Origin: JAIQFL01 sp035295745
Lineage (GTDB): Bacteria > Acidobacteriota > Terriglobia > Bryobacterales > Bryobacteraceae
Length of the DNA: 64,000 nucleotides
Direction: 5' to 3'
NCBI GenBank assembly: GCA_035295745.1
Contig: DATGIL010000004.1
Coordinates: 33,572 to 97,571, forward strand
Shown here: positions 18,116 through 25,337 of the stretch, one piece after another
Numbering within the stretch: position 1 is the first letter of the stretch
Layout of the letters: every line of letters starts with the position of its first letter
Program-made: the position numbers and the translations under genes
Notes under the pieces: model-generated
The model's database searches: none
Told to the model about the DNA's origin: nothing
The model's input: only the letters and a program-made list of their open reading frames with translations

Positions 18116-18687
18116 CCCGCCGTTCTGCAAAATCGCAAATCCCATCAAGCCATCGTCTGCGCCGGGGTCTACACTCTGACTGAGTACGTGGTTTCAGAAG
18201 TCCGCCGGCAAATCGCCAATCGTGCGCGGTTCCTGGCGACGCGCGCCCGTAAGGGAGCGTGCTTGTCTGGCGACCCACGTCCGTAAGGGAGTGCTCTTGT
18301 CTGACGACCCAGGCCGATAAAGGAGTGTTCTTGTCTGGCGACCCAGGCCCGTAAAGGAGTGTTCTTGTCTGACGAGCCACGACCGTAAGGGAGTGTTCTT
18401 GTCTGGCGACGCACGCCCGTAAGGGAGCGTGCTTGCCTGGCGACGCACGCCCGTAAGGGAGTGTTCTTGCCTGGCGACCCAGGCCCGTAAAGGAGTGTTC
18501 TTGTTTGACGAGCCACGACCGTAAGGGAGTGTTCTTGTCTGACGAGCCGCGACGGCAAGGGAGTTTTCTTGTTTGACGAGCCACGACCGTAAGGGAGTGT
18601 TCTTGTCTGAAACGAGCCGTATCAACGAAACGGTGTACGTAGAGAGGCATCTATGATCTTAGCAATTCGAAATCGGGAGGCGCGGTC
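18116..18687. other. Intergenic region holding the 34-bp array
   Basis: It contains a module A copy of the composite repeat (18197-18216), the 34-bp tandem array, and the upstream DNA of the AraC gene with a GGGAGG ribosome site. Three minus-strand frames read through the array, but they are period artefacts. No gene is supported. Confidence 0.7.
18247..18616 (+). repeat. 34-bp tandem array, 11 units
   Basis: Eleven direct units with period exactly 34 bp, each beginning CCGTAAGGGAGTGTTCTTGT with variants. The unit ends vary between GACGAGCCACGA, GGCGACCCAGGC and GGCGACGCACGC. There are no spacers, so it is not a CRISPR array. The shared string GAGCCACGACCGTAAGGGAG also occurs, inverted, in the 69-bp array at the end of the window. 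A copy of module A (GAAGTCCGCCGGC) sits just before it at 18197. Confidence 0.93.
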
Positions 18688-19572
18688 ATGAAGACGGTAA
18701 CCCTTCACGACTATCAGGAGCGGATCGTCCGATCGCTCCTATATATTCAGGATCACCTCGATGATGAACTGGAGTTGGAGAAACTCGCCTGCGCCGCCGC
18801 GTTCTCCCGCTTCCACTTTCATCGCATCTTCCGTGGTCTGGTGGGCGAGTCGGTGAAAGAGTATGTCCGGCGCCTGCGCCTGGAGCGCGCGGCGCGGGAC
18901 TTGAAGCGTAGCGGCGATGCCATCACCGAAATCGCGTTCAAAGCGGGCTTCGACGCCCATGAATCCTTCACCCGGGCATTCGGCGAAATGTTCGGTGTGT
19001 CCCCCACGGCCTATCGGGCCGCGCACCAGCGGACCCCGGAGTCCCGGTCTGGCGCGCATTTCGAGGATCTGTCCGGCTATCATTTTCCCCATTACTCCGA
19101 TCCCCTACCGGTAGAAGTCAAAGCACTCGCCCCCATGCACGTGGTGTTCGTGCGGCATGTCGGTCCGTATCGCGAGGTCGGTCCCAGTTGGGGAAAGCTC
19201 ATGTCGTGGGCCGGACGGCGCGGTCTTCTCGGGCCCGGCATGAAACTCATCGGTGTGGTGCATGACGATCCGGACGTGACGGCAGAGGACAAACTCCGCT
19301 ACGACGCGGCGGTCATCGTGAAGCAGCCGGTGCAGCCGGAAGGGGAATTCGGGGTGACGGAACTCGCGGGTGGAAGCTACGCCGTGGCGACCCATCGCGG
19401 CCCGTACGAACGGAGCGGCGCGACCTACGAGCGAATGTTCGGAGGCTGGCTGCCCACCAGCGGCTACGAGTTGCGCGATGTCCCTTCGTTTGAGCAGTAT
19501 CTCAATGCGCCGCAGAATACACGCACCGAAGACCTGCTGACCGCGATTCACATTCCAGTCGAAAAAGCATAG
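18688..19572 (+). CDS. AraC family regulator with GyrI-like effector domain
   Basis: A 294-residue one-component regulator. The N-terminal DNA-binding domain has two helix-turn-helix units (about residues 10-110; LEKLACAAAFSRFHFHRIFR and ITEIAFKAGFDAHESFTRAF, then GVSPTAYRA). The C-terminal domain (about 130-294) is the GyrI/SOUL-like ligand-binding fold with APMHVVFVRHVGPYREVGPS and SYAVATHRGPYERSGATYER. Proteins with this layout bind small amphipathic or cationic drugs, like Rob or BmrR. A GGGAGG site precedes the ATG. The target is not evident; no efflux gene lies beside it. Confidence 0.93.
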   Translation: MKTVTLHDYQERIVRSLLYIQDHLDDELELEKLACAAAFSRFHFHRIFRGLVGESVKEYVRRLRLERAARDLKRSGDAITEIAFKAGFDAHESFTRAFGEMFGVSPTAYRAAHQRTPESRSGAHFEDLSGYHFPHYSDPLPVEVKALAPMHVVFVRHVGPYREVGPSWGKLMSWAGRRGLLGPGMKLIGVVHDDPDVTAEDKLRYDAAVIVKQPVQPEGEFGVTELAGGSYAVATHRGPYERSGATYERMFGGWLPTSGYELRDVPSFEQYLNAPQNTRTEDLLTAIHIPVEKA

Positions 19573-19589
19573 TCCGCCCAGGGACAGGC

Positions 19590-19643
19590 GTGGCGCAAAC
19601 ACTCCTGTTTGCCGTCTCGGCACTCATGCCGAGACTCTTCGGG
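19590..19643 (+). repeat. Partial copy of inverted-repeat element family
   Basis: It begins GTGGCGCAAACACTCCTGTT, then TGCCG and a hairpin TCTCGGCACTCATGCCGAGA, followed by CTCTTCGGG. It is the left half of the 149-bp element at 43814-43962 with compensatory stem changes (TCGGCA/TGCCGA instead of TCGACA/TGTCGA). Confidence 0.75.
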
Positions 19644-19779
19644 CGTCCACCGAGCCTGCCGGCGCGAGGGGTGCTCGACGCTGCGGCCTAATTCTCGTTC
19701 GTGCACTACAGGCTGTGCGGAGCGCAAGAACCATCGACCAGCGCAAGACCCATCGACCAGCCCCCGGCATATGGTCCGC

Positions 19780-19813
19780 TTGACACGATTTCAACACTTC
19801 AATTATTATTGAA
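19780..19813 (+). promoter_or_regulatory. ars operon promoter with overlapping ArsR-type operator
   Basis: The -35 box is TTGACA (19780-19785) and the -10 box TATTAT (19804-19809) with an 18-bp spacer. The inverted repeat TTCAAT-TATT-ATTGAA (19798-19813) covers the -10 box, where a bound ArsR dimer would block RNA polymerase. The transcript would start about 12 bases before the arsR ATG at 19828. Confidence 0.72.
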
Positions 19814-19827
19814 ATATTGAAGTCATC

Positions 19828-20172
19828 ATGAAGAAGCCATCCCCGGAAGACATCACGCGCTTCGCGGACATGCTCGCGGCAATTGGAGCGGAGCCACGCC
19901 TCCGCATCACTCAACTCCTCCTGACGGCCCACCCGGAAGGCATGGTTGCCGGAGAGATTCAGGCCGAACTCGGAATCAGTGCGTCGAACCTCTCGCACCA
20001 TCTCGACAAATTGAAAAACGAAGGTGTGATCGCCGTGAAACGCGAGGGCAGCTTCCTCCGATACACGGCGAATACCGATGCCCTTCAAGACTTGCTGACA
20101 TTTCTCTTCTCGGAATGTTGCGCCCGGACTAAGGCCGTTAAGCCTGACAAGATCATTCAGCTTTGCAAATAG
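19828..20172 (+). CDS. arsR: ArsR family transcriptional repressor
   Basis: A 114-residue winged-helix repressor. The recognition region is AGEIQAELGISASNLSHHLD followed by KLKNEGVIAVKREGSFLRYT. The classical ELCVCDL arsenic site in the DNA-reading helix is absent; instead there is a vicinal Cys pair near the C-terminus (SECCARTK, about residues 96-97) and another Cys at the end. These fit the alternative As(III) sites known in other ArsR subgroups. It should repress its own operon (arsR, arsM, ACR3, arsC) through the inverted repeat over the promoter, and release on arsenite binding. Confidence 0.93.
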   Translation: MKKPSPEDITRFADMLAAIGAEPRLRITQLLLTAHPEGMVAGEIQAELGISASNLSHHLDKLKNEGVIAVKREGSFLRYTANTDALQDLLTFLFSECCARTKAVKPDKIIQLCK

Positions 20173-20185
20173 ACAAGGAGCCACT

Positions 20186-21034
20186 ATGAGCACGGACATC
20201 AGAGAAGTCGTGAAGGAAAAGTACGGCCAGGCCGCTCTACGCGTCACCAGCGGCGGAAGCTCCTGTTGTGGAGCGTCGGCCGCACTCGACGGATGCTGCG
20301 ATCCCATCACCAGTAATCTCTATGATGCGGAGCAGACCGGGCACCTTCCCCAAACCGCGGTGCTGGCATCCCTCGGATGCGGCAACCCGACGGCCCTCGC
20401 CGAATTGAAACCCGGTGAAATTGTCCTGGACCTCGGATCGGGCGGCGGAATCGACGTTCTGCTTTCGGCCAGGCGGGTTGGGCCCACTGGAAAAGCTTAC
20501 GGCTTGGATATGACCGACGAGATGCTGAACCTGGCGAACGAAAACAAGCGCAAGGCCGGGGTCGAAAACGTGGAGTTCCTGAAGGGCGAAATCGAGAACA
20601 TTCCGCTACCAAACAACACCGTGGATGTTATCATCTCGAACTGCGTAATCAATCTGAGTGGCAATAAGGACCGGGTCCTCCGGGAAGCATTTCGAGTCCT
20701 GAAGCCGGGCGGCCGCTTCGCGGTTTCGGATGTGGTCACGCGAGGCGAGATGCTGCCGGAGATCCGCCAAAGCGTCCTGTTGTGGGTGGGCTGCGTGGCC
20801 GGTGCGCTCGAAGAGAATGAATACAAGGTAAAACTGGCGGCCGCCGGGTTCGAGAACATTGACATAGAACCGACCCGCATCTACAAGGCGGAAGATGCCC
20901 TCTCCTTTCTCAAAGATCAAGGCCTCGATGCCGCCGCCATCGCGCCGCAGATCGACGGCAAGTTCATGAGCGGATTCATCCGTGCTCAGAAACCCGCTGC
21001 CAAGTCTTGCTGCGGCCCGGCCTGCTGTTCGTAA
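20186..21034 (+). CDS. arsM: Arsenite S-adenosylmethionine methyltransferase
   Basis: A 282-residue ArsM, converting arsenite to methylated, partly volatile forms in the cytoplasm. The SAM-binding motif is VLDLGSGGGIDVLLSARRVG (about residues 79-98). Three conserved Cys regions are present: SLGCGNPTAL (about 64), ISNCVINLSG (about 152) and WVGCVAGALEENEY (about 203). Extra Cys pairs sit at both ends (SSCCGASAALDGCC and SCCGPACCS). It starts 13 bp after arsR and is followed 11 bp later by the broken ACR3 gene. With efflux damaged, methylation may be the remaining detoxification route; that is inference. Confidence 0.95.
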   Translation: MSTDIREVVKEKYGQAALRVTSGGSSCCGASAALDGCCDPITSNLYDAEQTGHLPQTAVLASLGCGNPTALAELKPGEIVLDLGSGGGIDVLLSARRVGPTGKAYGLDMTDEMLNLANENKRKAGVENVEFLKGEIENIPLPNNTVDVIISNCVINLSGNKDRVLREAFRVLKPGGRFAVSDVVTRGEMLPEIRQSVLLWVGCVAGALEENEYKVKLAAAGFENIDIEPTRIYKAEDALSFLKDQGLDAAAIAPQIDGKFMSGFIRAQKPAAKSCCGPACCS

Positions 21035-21045
21035 AGGATCGTCGC

Positions 21046-21922
21046 ATGACGCGCGGCGTCCAATTGCAAGCGCCAGTGGTAGCACCGAGATTGGCTTTTT
21101 TCGAGCGCTATCTCTCGTTGTGGGTCGCACTGTGCATGGTTGCCGGGATCATCTTGGGAAAGCTGCTCCCGTCTGCGGTCCAGACAATTCGTGCGCTGGA
21201 GTTCGGACAGGGGAGCCAGATCAACGTTCCGATCGCCATACTGATCTGGCTCATGATTACGCCGATGATGATGAAGGTCGATTTCGGCGCAATCCGCGAC
21301 GTCGGACGAAAACCATCCGGACTGATCGTGACCCTCATCGTCAACTGGTTGGTAAAACCGTTCTCGATGGCATTCCTGGCCTGGCTGTTCTTCCGATTCG
21401 TGTTCGCCGGGTTCATCTCCAGCAGCGAAGCCGACCAATACATCGCCGGCTGCATCATCCTGGCAGCGGCGCCGTGCACCGCAATGGTCTTCGTCTGGAG
21501 CCACCTGACCAACGGCGATCCGGCGTATACGCTGGTCCAAGTCTCGGTGAACGACCTGATCATGCTCGTCTTGTTCGTGCCGTTGGTGCAGTTCCTGGTG
21601 ACCGGGGCATCCTCGCTGACCGTGCCATTTCGCGTGCTGCTGTACTAGGTGATCGTGTTTATCGTGATCCCGTTGACGGCTGGCACGATTCTAAGGGCGT
21701 GGCTGATCCGGGCGCATGGCCGCGGCCGCTCCTGGCGCGCTCATCGGCGCCAGTAATTTCTTCGAGCTTGCGGTCGCCACCGCAATCGCGCTGTTCGGGC
21801 CGGAATCCGGAGCGGCGCTGGCGACCGTGGTAGGCGTGCTCGTTGAGGTTCCCGTCATGCTGTCGGTCTGCGCGGCCTGCAATCGAACCCGGCATTGGTT
21901 CTCATACCAAACGGCAAGGTAA
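21046..21922 (+). pseudogene. ACR3-type arsenite efflux pump, inactivated
   Basis: The first part (21046-21645) reads as an intact N-terminal ACR3 permease, including the conserved Cys in LAAAPCTAMVFVWSHL. An in-frame TAG (21646-21648) interrupts FRVLLY/VIVFIVIPLTAG. The frame then continues to about AWLIRAHGR. The C-terminal part, PGALIGASNFFELAVATAIA to NRTRHWF, is in another frame (21716-21922). From memory of the family, roughly 60 residues covering two membrane helices are missing between them. So there is one nonsense change plus a deletion that also shifts frame. A short N-terminal product of 200 residues could still be made but should not transport. Confidence 0.85.
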
Positions 21923-21929
21923 AGAGTCC

Positions 21930-22346
21930 ACGAACAAGAGCAAAGTCTTGATCCTCTGTACTGGCAACTCGGCGAGAAGCCAGATGGCCGAAGGTCTTCT
22001 TCGCCACGAGGGTGGCGACAGATTCGAGGTCTACTCCGCCGGAACGAAGTCGAGCACCGTTCGGCGCGAAGCCATCGCCGTCATGCACGAGATCGGGATC
22101 GATATTTCCAGCCACCGGTCAAAGTCCGTCGATGAATTCGCCGGCCAGGATCTCGACTACGTAATCACGGTCTGCGACAACGCCAAGGAATCCTGCCCGG
22201 TCTTCCCCGCAAAGACGCTCCGAGTGCACTGGCCATTTGAAGATCCCGCGGGCGTGCAAGGCACAGATGCCGAACGTCAGGCCGCGTTCCGCAAGGTGCG
22301 GGATCAGATACACGCTCAAATCAGGGTCTTCCTGGGCGAGCGCTAA
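21930..22346 (+). CDS. arsC: Arsenate reductase, low-molecular-weight phosphatase type
   Basis: A 138-residue thioredoxin-coupled-type ArsC that would reduce arsenate to arsenite. The catalytic loop CTGNSAR (CX5R) lies in KVLILCTGNSARSQMAEG; resolving cysteines fit VCDNAKESCPVFP (about residues 82 and 89). The reading frame has no ATG, GTG or TTG at the expected place: the residue before NKSKVLILC is ACG (21930), eight bases after the ACR3 remnant's stop. TTG codons further up (21843) or inside the beta strand (about 21948) are poor alternatives. Either ACG is used weakly or the gene has lost its start, matching decay of the upstream pump gene. Confidence 0.8.
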   Translation, partial: TNKSKVLILCTGNSARSQMAEGLLRHEGGDRFEVYSAGTKSSTVRREAIAVMHEIGIDISSHRSKSVDEFAGQDLDYVITVCDNAKESCPVFPAKTLRVHWPFEDPAGVQGTDAERQAAFRKVRDQIHAQIRVFLGER

Positions 22347-22663
22347 ACCGGTCCGCATTTCGGATCGGCGCGCACCTCGTAGTGGCAGGCTTTGGTTTCG
22401 ATCCGTGAGAGCAGCGCCCGTGCCTCGGGTTCAAACACCGCCGTGCTGTAATCCTCTCCCGCGAACGCTTTCACGGACTCCAGTGAGTCGAACAGATTGA
22501 TGACAATGAACTCTGATTCCGCCGGACCATCCGACCGTAACACATAGGCGCCGCGATATCCCGGAATGCCGGTCAGCTTCGGAAGCACCGTGAGCTTCAG
22601 GAGCTTCTCATACGGATCCGCGTTGTGCGGTTCCGTCCATCCTCGCCAGTGTCGCGCAATCAT
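22343..22663 (-). CDS. Antibiotic biosynthesis monooxygenase-like (ABM/dimeric alpha-beta barrel) protein
   Basis: A 106-residue small ferredoxin-like fold protein. It begins MIARHWRGWTEPHNADPYEK, then GYRGAYVLRSDGPAESEFIV and NLFDSLESVKAFAGEDYSTA, which is the usual beta-alpha-beta layout of ABM-like proteins. A C-terminal Cys-containing strand (KACHYEVRADP) follows. Its function is unknown; relatives include heme- or quinone-related monooxygenases and stress proteins. The frame extends to 22693, but the inner ATG at 22663 matches the usual family start. Its stop overlaps the arsC stop tail-to-tail. Confidence 0.8.
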   Translation of the reverse strand: MIARHWRGWTEPHNADPYEKLLKLTVLPKLTGIPGYRGAYVLRSDGPAESEFIVINLFDSLESVKAFAGEDYSTAVFEPEARALLSRIETKACHYEVRADPKCGPV

Positions 22664-23121
22664 AGAGCCCTCCAAAACAGAATACTCCCGCATCGACAGG
22701 TCACCGATTCTGGCCGAGAATACTTCAGCGCCGGCGAGTGAACCGCGAGCCCGGCCTTCTTCGAATCAGTTACACTGAGTGCTCTCCGGCGCGATCTTAT
22801 TCAGCGCTGGGAACGACGTCGCAGGCCAGCGCCTGCCACCAAAGAGGTGACTCGATCGAAGATGCTGCTCCGTCCGCCGTCATGCGCCGCGCTGTTCAGG
22901 GTCGCGCGGCATACCTTCCTACACGACCGGCGTCCGTTCGCTGGGCGGGCACAGGCAACTCGCGGCCGCAATCGCCGCAGTGAAGGCGGGCAGACGCAGC
23001 TGAAATCCGTGTTCGCTACCGCTACTTCGTTGCGGGTAACGTTGCAGGCGCGACCCGAAAGCGAATCCGGCGAAGACGGCAACCGGCGGCTGTACCCAAT
23101 GCCGGTGAGCATCGCTGCGAA
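22664..23121. other. Intergenic stretch without supported gene
   Basis: This is 458 bp between the start of the minus-strand ABM-like gene and the plus-strand lipoprotein. Frames at 22801-23112 (minus) and 22847-23125 (plus) show no recognisable motif, signal peptide or ribosome site. No repeat or hairpin stands out. Confidence 0.55.
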
Positions 23122-23604
23122 ATGACCATGGCGCGCAGAATTACGATGTTGAGCACTGTGCTTTGGTTACTGGGCGGATGCGTGGGGAAGCGTCCCGCAG
23201 CGGTACCGGAGGGCCCAGGCCTCTCGATTCCCGTGACCTTCCCCGTGATACTGGTGGGAGACCGCAATGTGGTGGTGAAAGAGGATGAGCAGAGCCTGAT
23301 CACAACCACGGTCGCAAGCGGTCTCAACTTCCCGCAATTCCAGATGCTCGATGCCGCGGGCGTGAGGTATTCCATCCACAAGGTGACAGAATTCGGCCGG
23401 CGCTCGCTTCTCCGTGATCTGGGGACCGGGCAGTATCAGGTGTACCTCGATCTGAAGCGCGAGGGGCAACTTAGCTTGGACCGCGCCCAAGCCATCGTGC
23501 TGGACGCCGCGCCCAATCGGAATGCCGCCGCCGAGAGGATTCGGGCGGTCCGCTCGTTCTCTGGCTTGATCGAGCAATGCCGAAAGAGCTGGGAGTGGAA
23601 CTGA
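23122..23604 (+). CDS. Small putative lipoprotein, unknown function
   Basis: A 160-residue protein I do not recognise. The leader MARRITMLSTVLWLLGGC ends in a possible lipobox (LGGC), followed by a short Pro-rich segment. The mature part has VILVGDRNVVVKEDEQSLIT and GVRYSIHKVTEFGRRSLLRD, suggesting a mostly beta domain, and a C-terminal helix (RIRAVRSFSGLIEQCRKSWE). ATGs at 23122, 23128 and 23146 are all possible; none has a strong ribosome site. It stands alone, 27 bp before the 17-bp repeat that precedes the aldo/keto reductase. Confidence 0.6.
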   Translation: MTMARRITMLSTVLWLLGGCVGKRPAAVPEGPGLSIPVTFPVILVGDRNVVVKEDEQSLITTTVASGLNFPQFQMLDAAGVRYSIHKVTEFGRRSLLRDLGTGQYQVYLDLKREGQLSLDRAQAIVLDAAPNRNAAAERIRAVRSFSGLIEQCRKSWEWN

Positions 23605-23630
23605 GCGGGCCTGGGAAGCCGTGCCTGCAA

Positions 23631-23688
23631 TTGGTGAGCATCATGAGTTGGTGAGTATCATCTGTTGGTGAGTATCATGGGTTGGTGA
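23631..23688 (+). repeat. 17-bp tandem repeat containing the AKR start codon
   Basis: Three full units of 17 bp (TTGGTGAGCATCATGAG, TTGGTGAGTATCATCTG, TTGGTGAGTATCATGGG) and the start of a fourth, TTGGTGAGC. The fourth TTG (23682) is the apparent start of the aldo/keto reductase. Confidence 0.9.
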
Positions 23689-24680
23689 GCTCCCTATCCA
23701 TTCCTTCTCGCCAGCTTGGTGCTAACGGTCCCCAGGTATTCCCGATCTCGCTCGGGTGCATGGGCATGTCGGGCGTGTACGGACACGCCGACGCCGACGA
23801 GAGTGTCGCCACCATCCAAGCCGCGATCGATCGCGGAATCAATCTGATCGATACGGGCGACTTTTACGGAATGGGTCATAACGAGATGCTGATCGGGCGG
23901 GCCCTCGCGGGCCGGCGGGACCGCGTCCTGTTATCGGTCAAGTTCGGGGCGCTGCGGGGGCCGGATGGTTCGTGGCTAGGCTTCGACGCGCGTCCATCCG
24001 CCGTCAAGAACTTCCTGTCGCACAGTCTGACACGACTGGGGACGGACCACGTCGATATCTATCGTCCGGCACGCCTGGACCACACTGTTCCCATTGAGGA
24101 GACTATCGGAGCCATGGCCGATCTGGTGAAGGCCGGCTATATTCGGGCCATAGGACTTTCGGAAGTCGGGCCCGAGACCATTCGCCGGGCGAACGCAGTC
24201 CATCCGATCACGGACCTGCAGATCGAGTATTCGCTGATCAGCCGCGGCGCCGAGAAAAAGATCTTTCCGGTTCTCCAGGAACTCGGCATCGGGGTGACTG
24301 CCTACGGTCTCCTCTCGCGCGGCTTACTGGCGGGCTCACTCCCGCTGGGGAAGGATGATTTACGGGCGAATTTTCCGCGTTTTCGCGGCGATTCGCTCAC
24401 CAGGAACTGGCACATGGTGGACGCGCTAAAGACATTGGCCGAGGAAAAGGGGCTTCGTCCGGCGCAACTGGCGGTCGCCTGGGCGATGGCAAGGCGGCCG
24501 GAGATCGTTCCGGTGATTGGGGCGCGGACCCGCCATCAGCTTGCGGAATCGCTCGGTGCACTGGAAATTCAACTGTCCGCGGAGGATCTGGCGCGCATCG
24601 AGGAGGTGGTGCCGGAATCGGCAGTGGCCGGAACGCGCTACGACGAGCGCCAGATGAAGATGTTGGACAGCGAACGCTGA
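23682..24680 (+). CDS. Aldo/keto reductase
   Basis: A 332-residue NADPH-dependent oxidoreductase with a TIM-barrel fold. It opens PSRQLGANGPQVFPISLGCM and INLIDTGDFYGMGHNEMLIG, giving the catalytic Asp and Tyr; the Lys is in LLSVKFGALRG. The usual His position reads VDIYRPARLDHTVP, as in the YakC-like AKR13 group. Cofactor-binding parts are GLLSRGLLAGSLPLGKDD and IVPVIGARTRHQLAESLGAL. The start is TTG at 23682, or GTG three bases later; both lie in a 17-bp tandem repeat. The Rrf2 regulator follows 83 bp downstream and has its own promoter. Confidence 0.93.
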   Translation: MVSSLSIPSRQLGANGPQVFPISLGCMGMSGVYGHADADESVATIQAAIDRGINLIDTGDFYGMGHNEMLIGRALAGRRDRVLLSVKFGALRGPDGSWLGFDARPSAVKNFLSHSLTRLGTDHVDIYRPARLDHTVPIEETIGAMADLVKAGYIRAIGLSEVGPETIRRANAVHPITDLQIEYSLISRGAEKKIFPVLQELGIGVTAYGLLSRGLLAGSLPLGKDDLRANFPRFRGDSLTRNWHMVDALKTLAEEKGLRPAQLAVAWAMARRPEIVPVIGARTRHQLAESLGALEIQLSAEDLARIEEVVPESAVAGTRYDERQMKMLDSER

Positions 24681-24708
24681 CCGTTCCGGGTAAAAAGATC
24701 TTTTTTGA

Positions 24709-24737
24709 TTGGCATTCGCGTTGCGGCGTGACATAAT
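24709..24737 (+). promoter_or_regulatory. Probable promoter of Rrf2 regulator gene
   Basis: TTGGCA (24709-24714), a 17-bp spacer and CATAAT (24732-24737); each box differs by one base from the sigma-70 consensus. The start codon of the Rrf2 gene lies 26 bp after the -10 box. Confidence 0.65.
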
Positions 24738-24763
24738 CAGATGAAAGGCTCGGAATATATACA

Positions 24764-25207
24764 ATGCAGATCACCAGAGCCGCTGATTACGCCGTAAGGG
24801 TGATGATTCACCTGGCAGGGCTGCCGCCAGATACTCGGGCCAGCCGCGCGGACCTCGCCAAAGCGGCGGAGTGTCCCGAGCAATTCCTATCCAAAGTCCT
24901 GCAAAGCCTCACGCACGCCGGGCTGGTGGTTTCGCATCGCGGAAATACAGGCGGATTTGAGTTGTCGTCTGCCCATCGCGATGCCTCGGTACTGGAGATT
25001 GTGGAGGCCGTCGAAGGCCCCGTCAAACTCAATCTCTGTCTGACCGGCCCTCACGTCTGTGAGCGTCAGAACTGGTGTCCAGCCCACGCTGTATGGGCAG
25101 AGGCACAAGCCGCCATGAATGGCGTCCTGAAAAAGGCAACGATCACCGCGATGGCGGAAGAGGCAGCACTGGTCCGCACCACGCTGGAAACGGCCAAGTG
25201 GAATTAA
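24764..25207 (+). CDS. Rrf2 family transcriptional regulator, probable iron-sulfur type
   Basis: A 147-residue winged-helix regulator of the IscR/NsrR/RsrR group. The DNA-binding part has ITRAADYAVRVMIHLAGLPP, LAKAAECPEQFLSKVLQSLT and VSHRGNTGGFELSSAH. Three cysteines fall in the cluster-binding loop LCLTGPHVCERQNWCPAH (about residues 90-105), the pattern of members that hold an Fe-S cluster. It probably senses redox or nitric oxide stress. Its targets are unknown; it follows an aldo/keto reductase, which could be one. A GC-rich hairpin downstream probably ends its transcript. Confidence 0.92.
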   Translation: MQITRAADYAVRVMIHLAGLPPDTRASRADLAKAAECPEQFLSKVLQSLTHAGLVVSHRGNTGGFELSSAHRDASVLEIVEAVEGPVKLNLCLTGPHVCERQNWCPAHAVWAEAQAAMNGVLKKATITAMAEEAALVRTTLETAKWN

Positions 25208-25284
25208 GTCCGCTGGCTACCAGCTCGCGGCGTTTCACGGCAGTTCGCCGGTTCCAGTGTGTTTAGAGTCTGCGTCATCCGCAT

Positions 25285-25320
25285 GTTCGGCCGGCGCACA
25301 TCCTCTGGCGCCGGCCGAAC
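25285..25320. terminator. Bidirectional-looking hairpin between convergent genes
   Basis: A perfect 13-bp stem (GTTCGGCCGGCGC and GCGCCGGCCGAAC) with a 10-base loop, followed on the plus strand by TTAATATTAA. It lies between the Rrf2 gene and the oppositely directed repeat protein, where a shared terminator is expected. Confidence 0.75.
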
Positions 25321-25337
25321 TTAATATTAAATTGCAA

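Noticed and set aside
18247..18616. CRISPR array
   Set aside because: The 34-bp units are contiguous without spacers, and no cas gene is near.
22847..23125. 92-codon plus-strand frame
   Set aside because: Arg/Ser-rich with no motif, leader or ribosome site.
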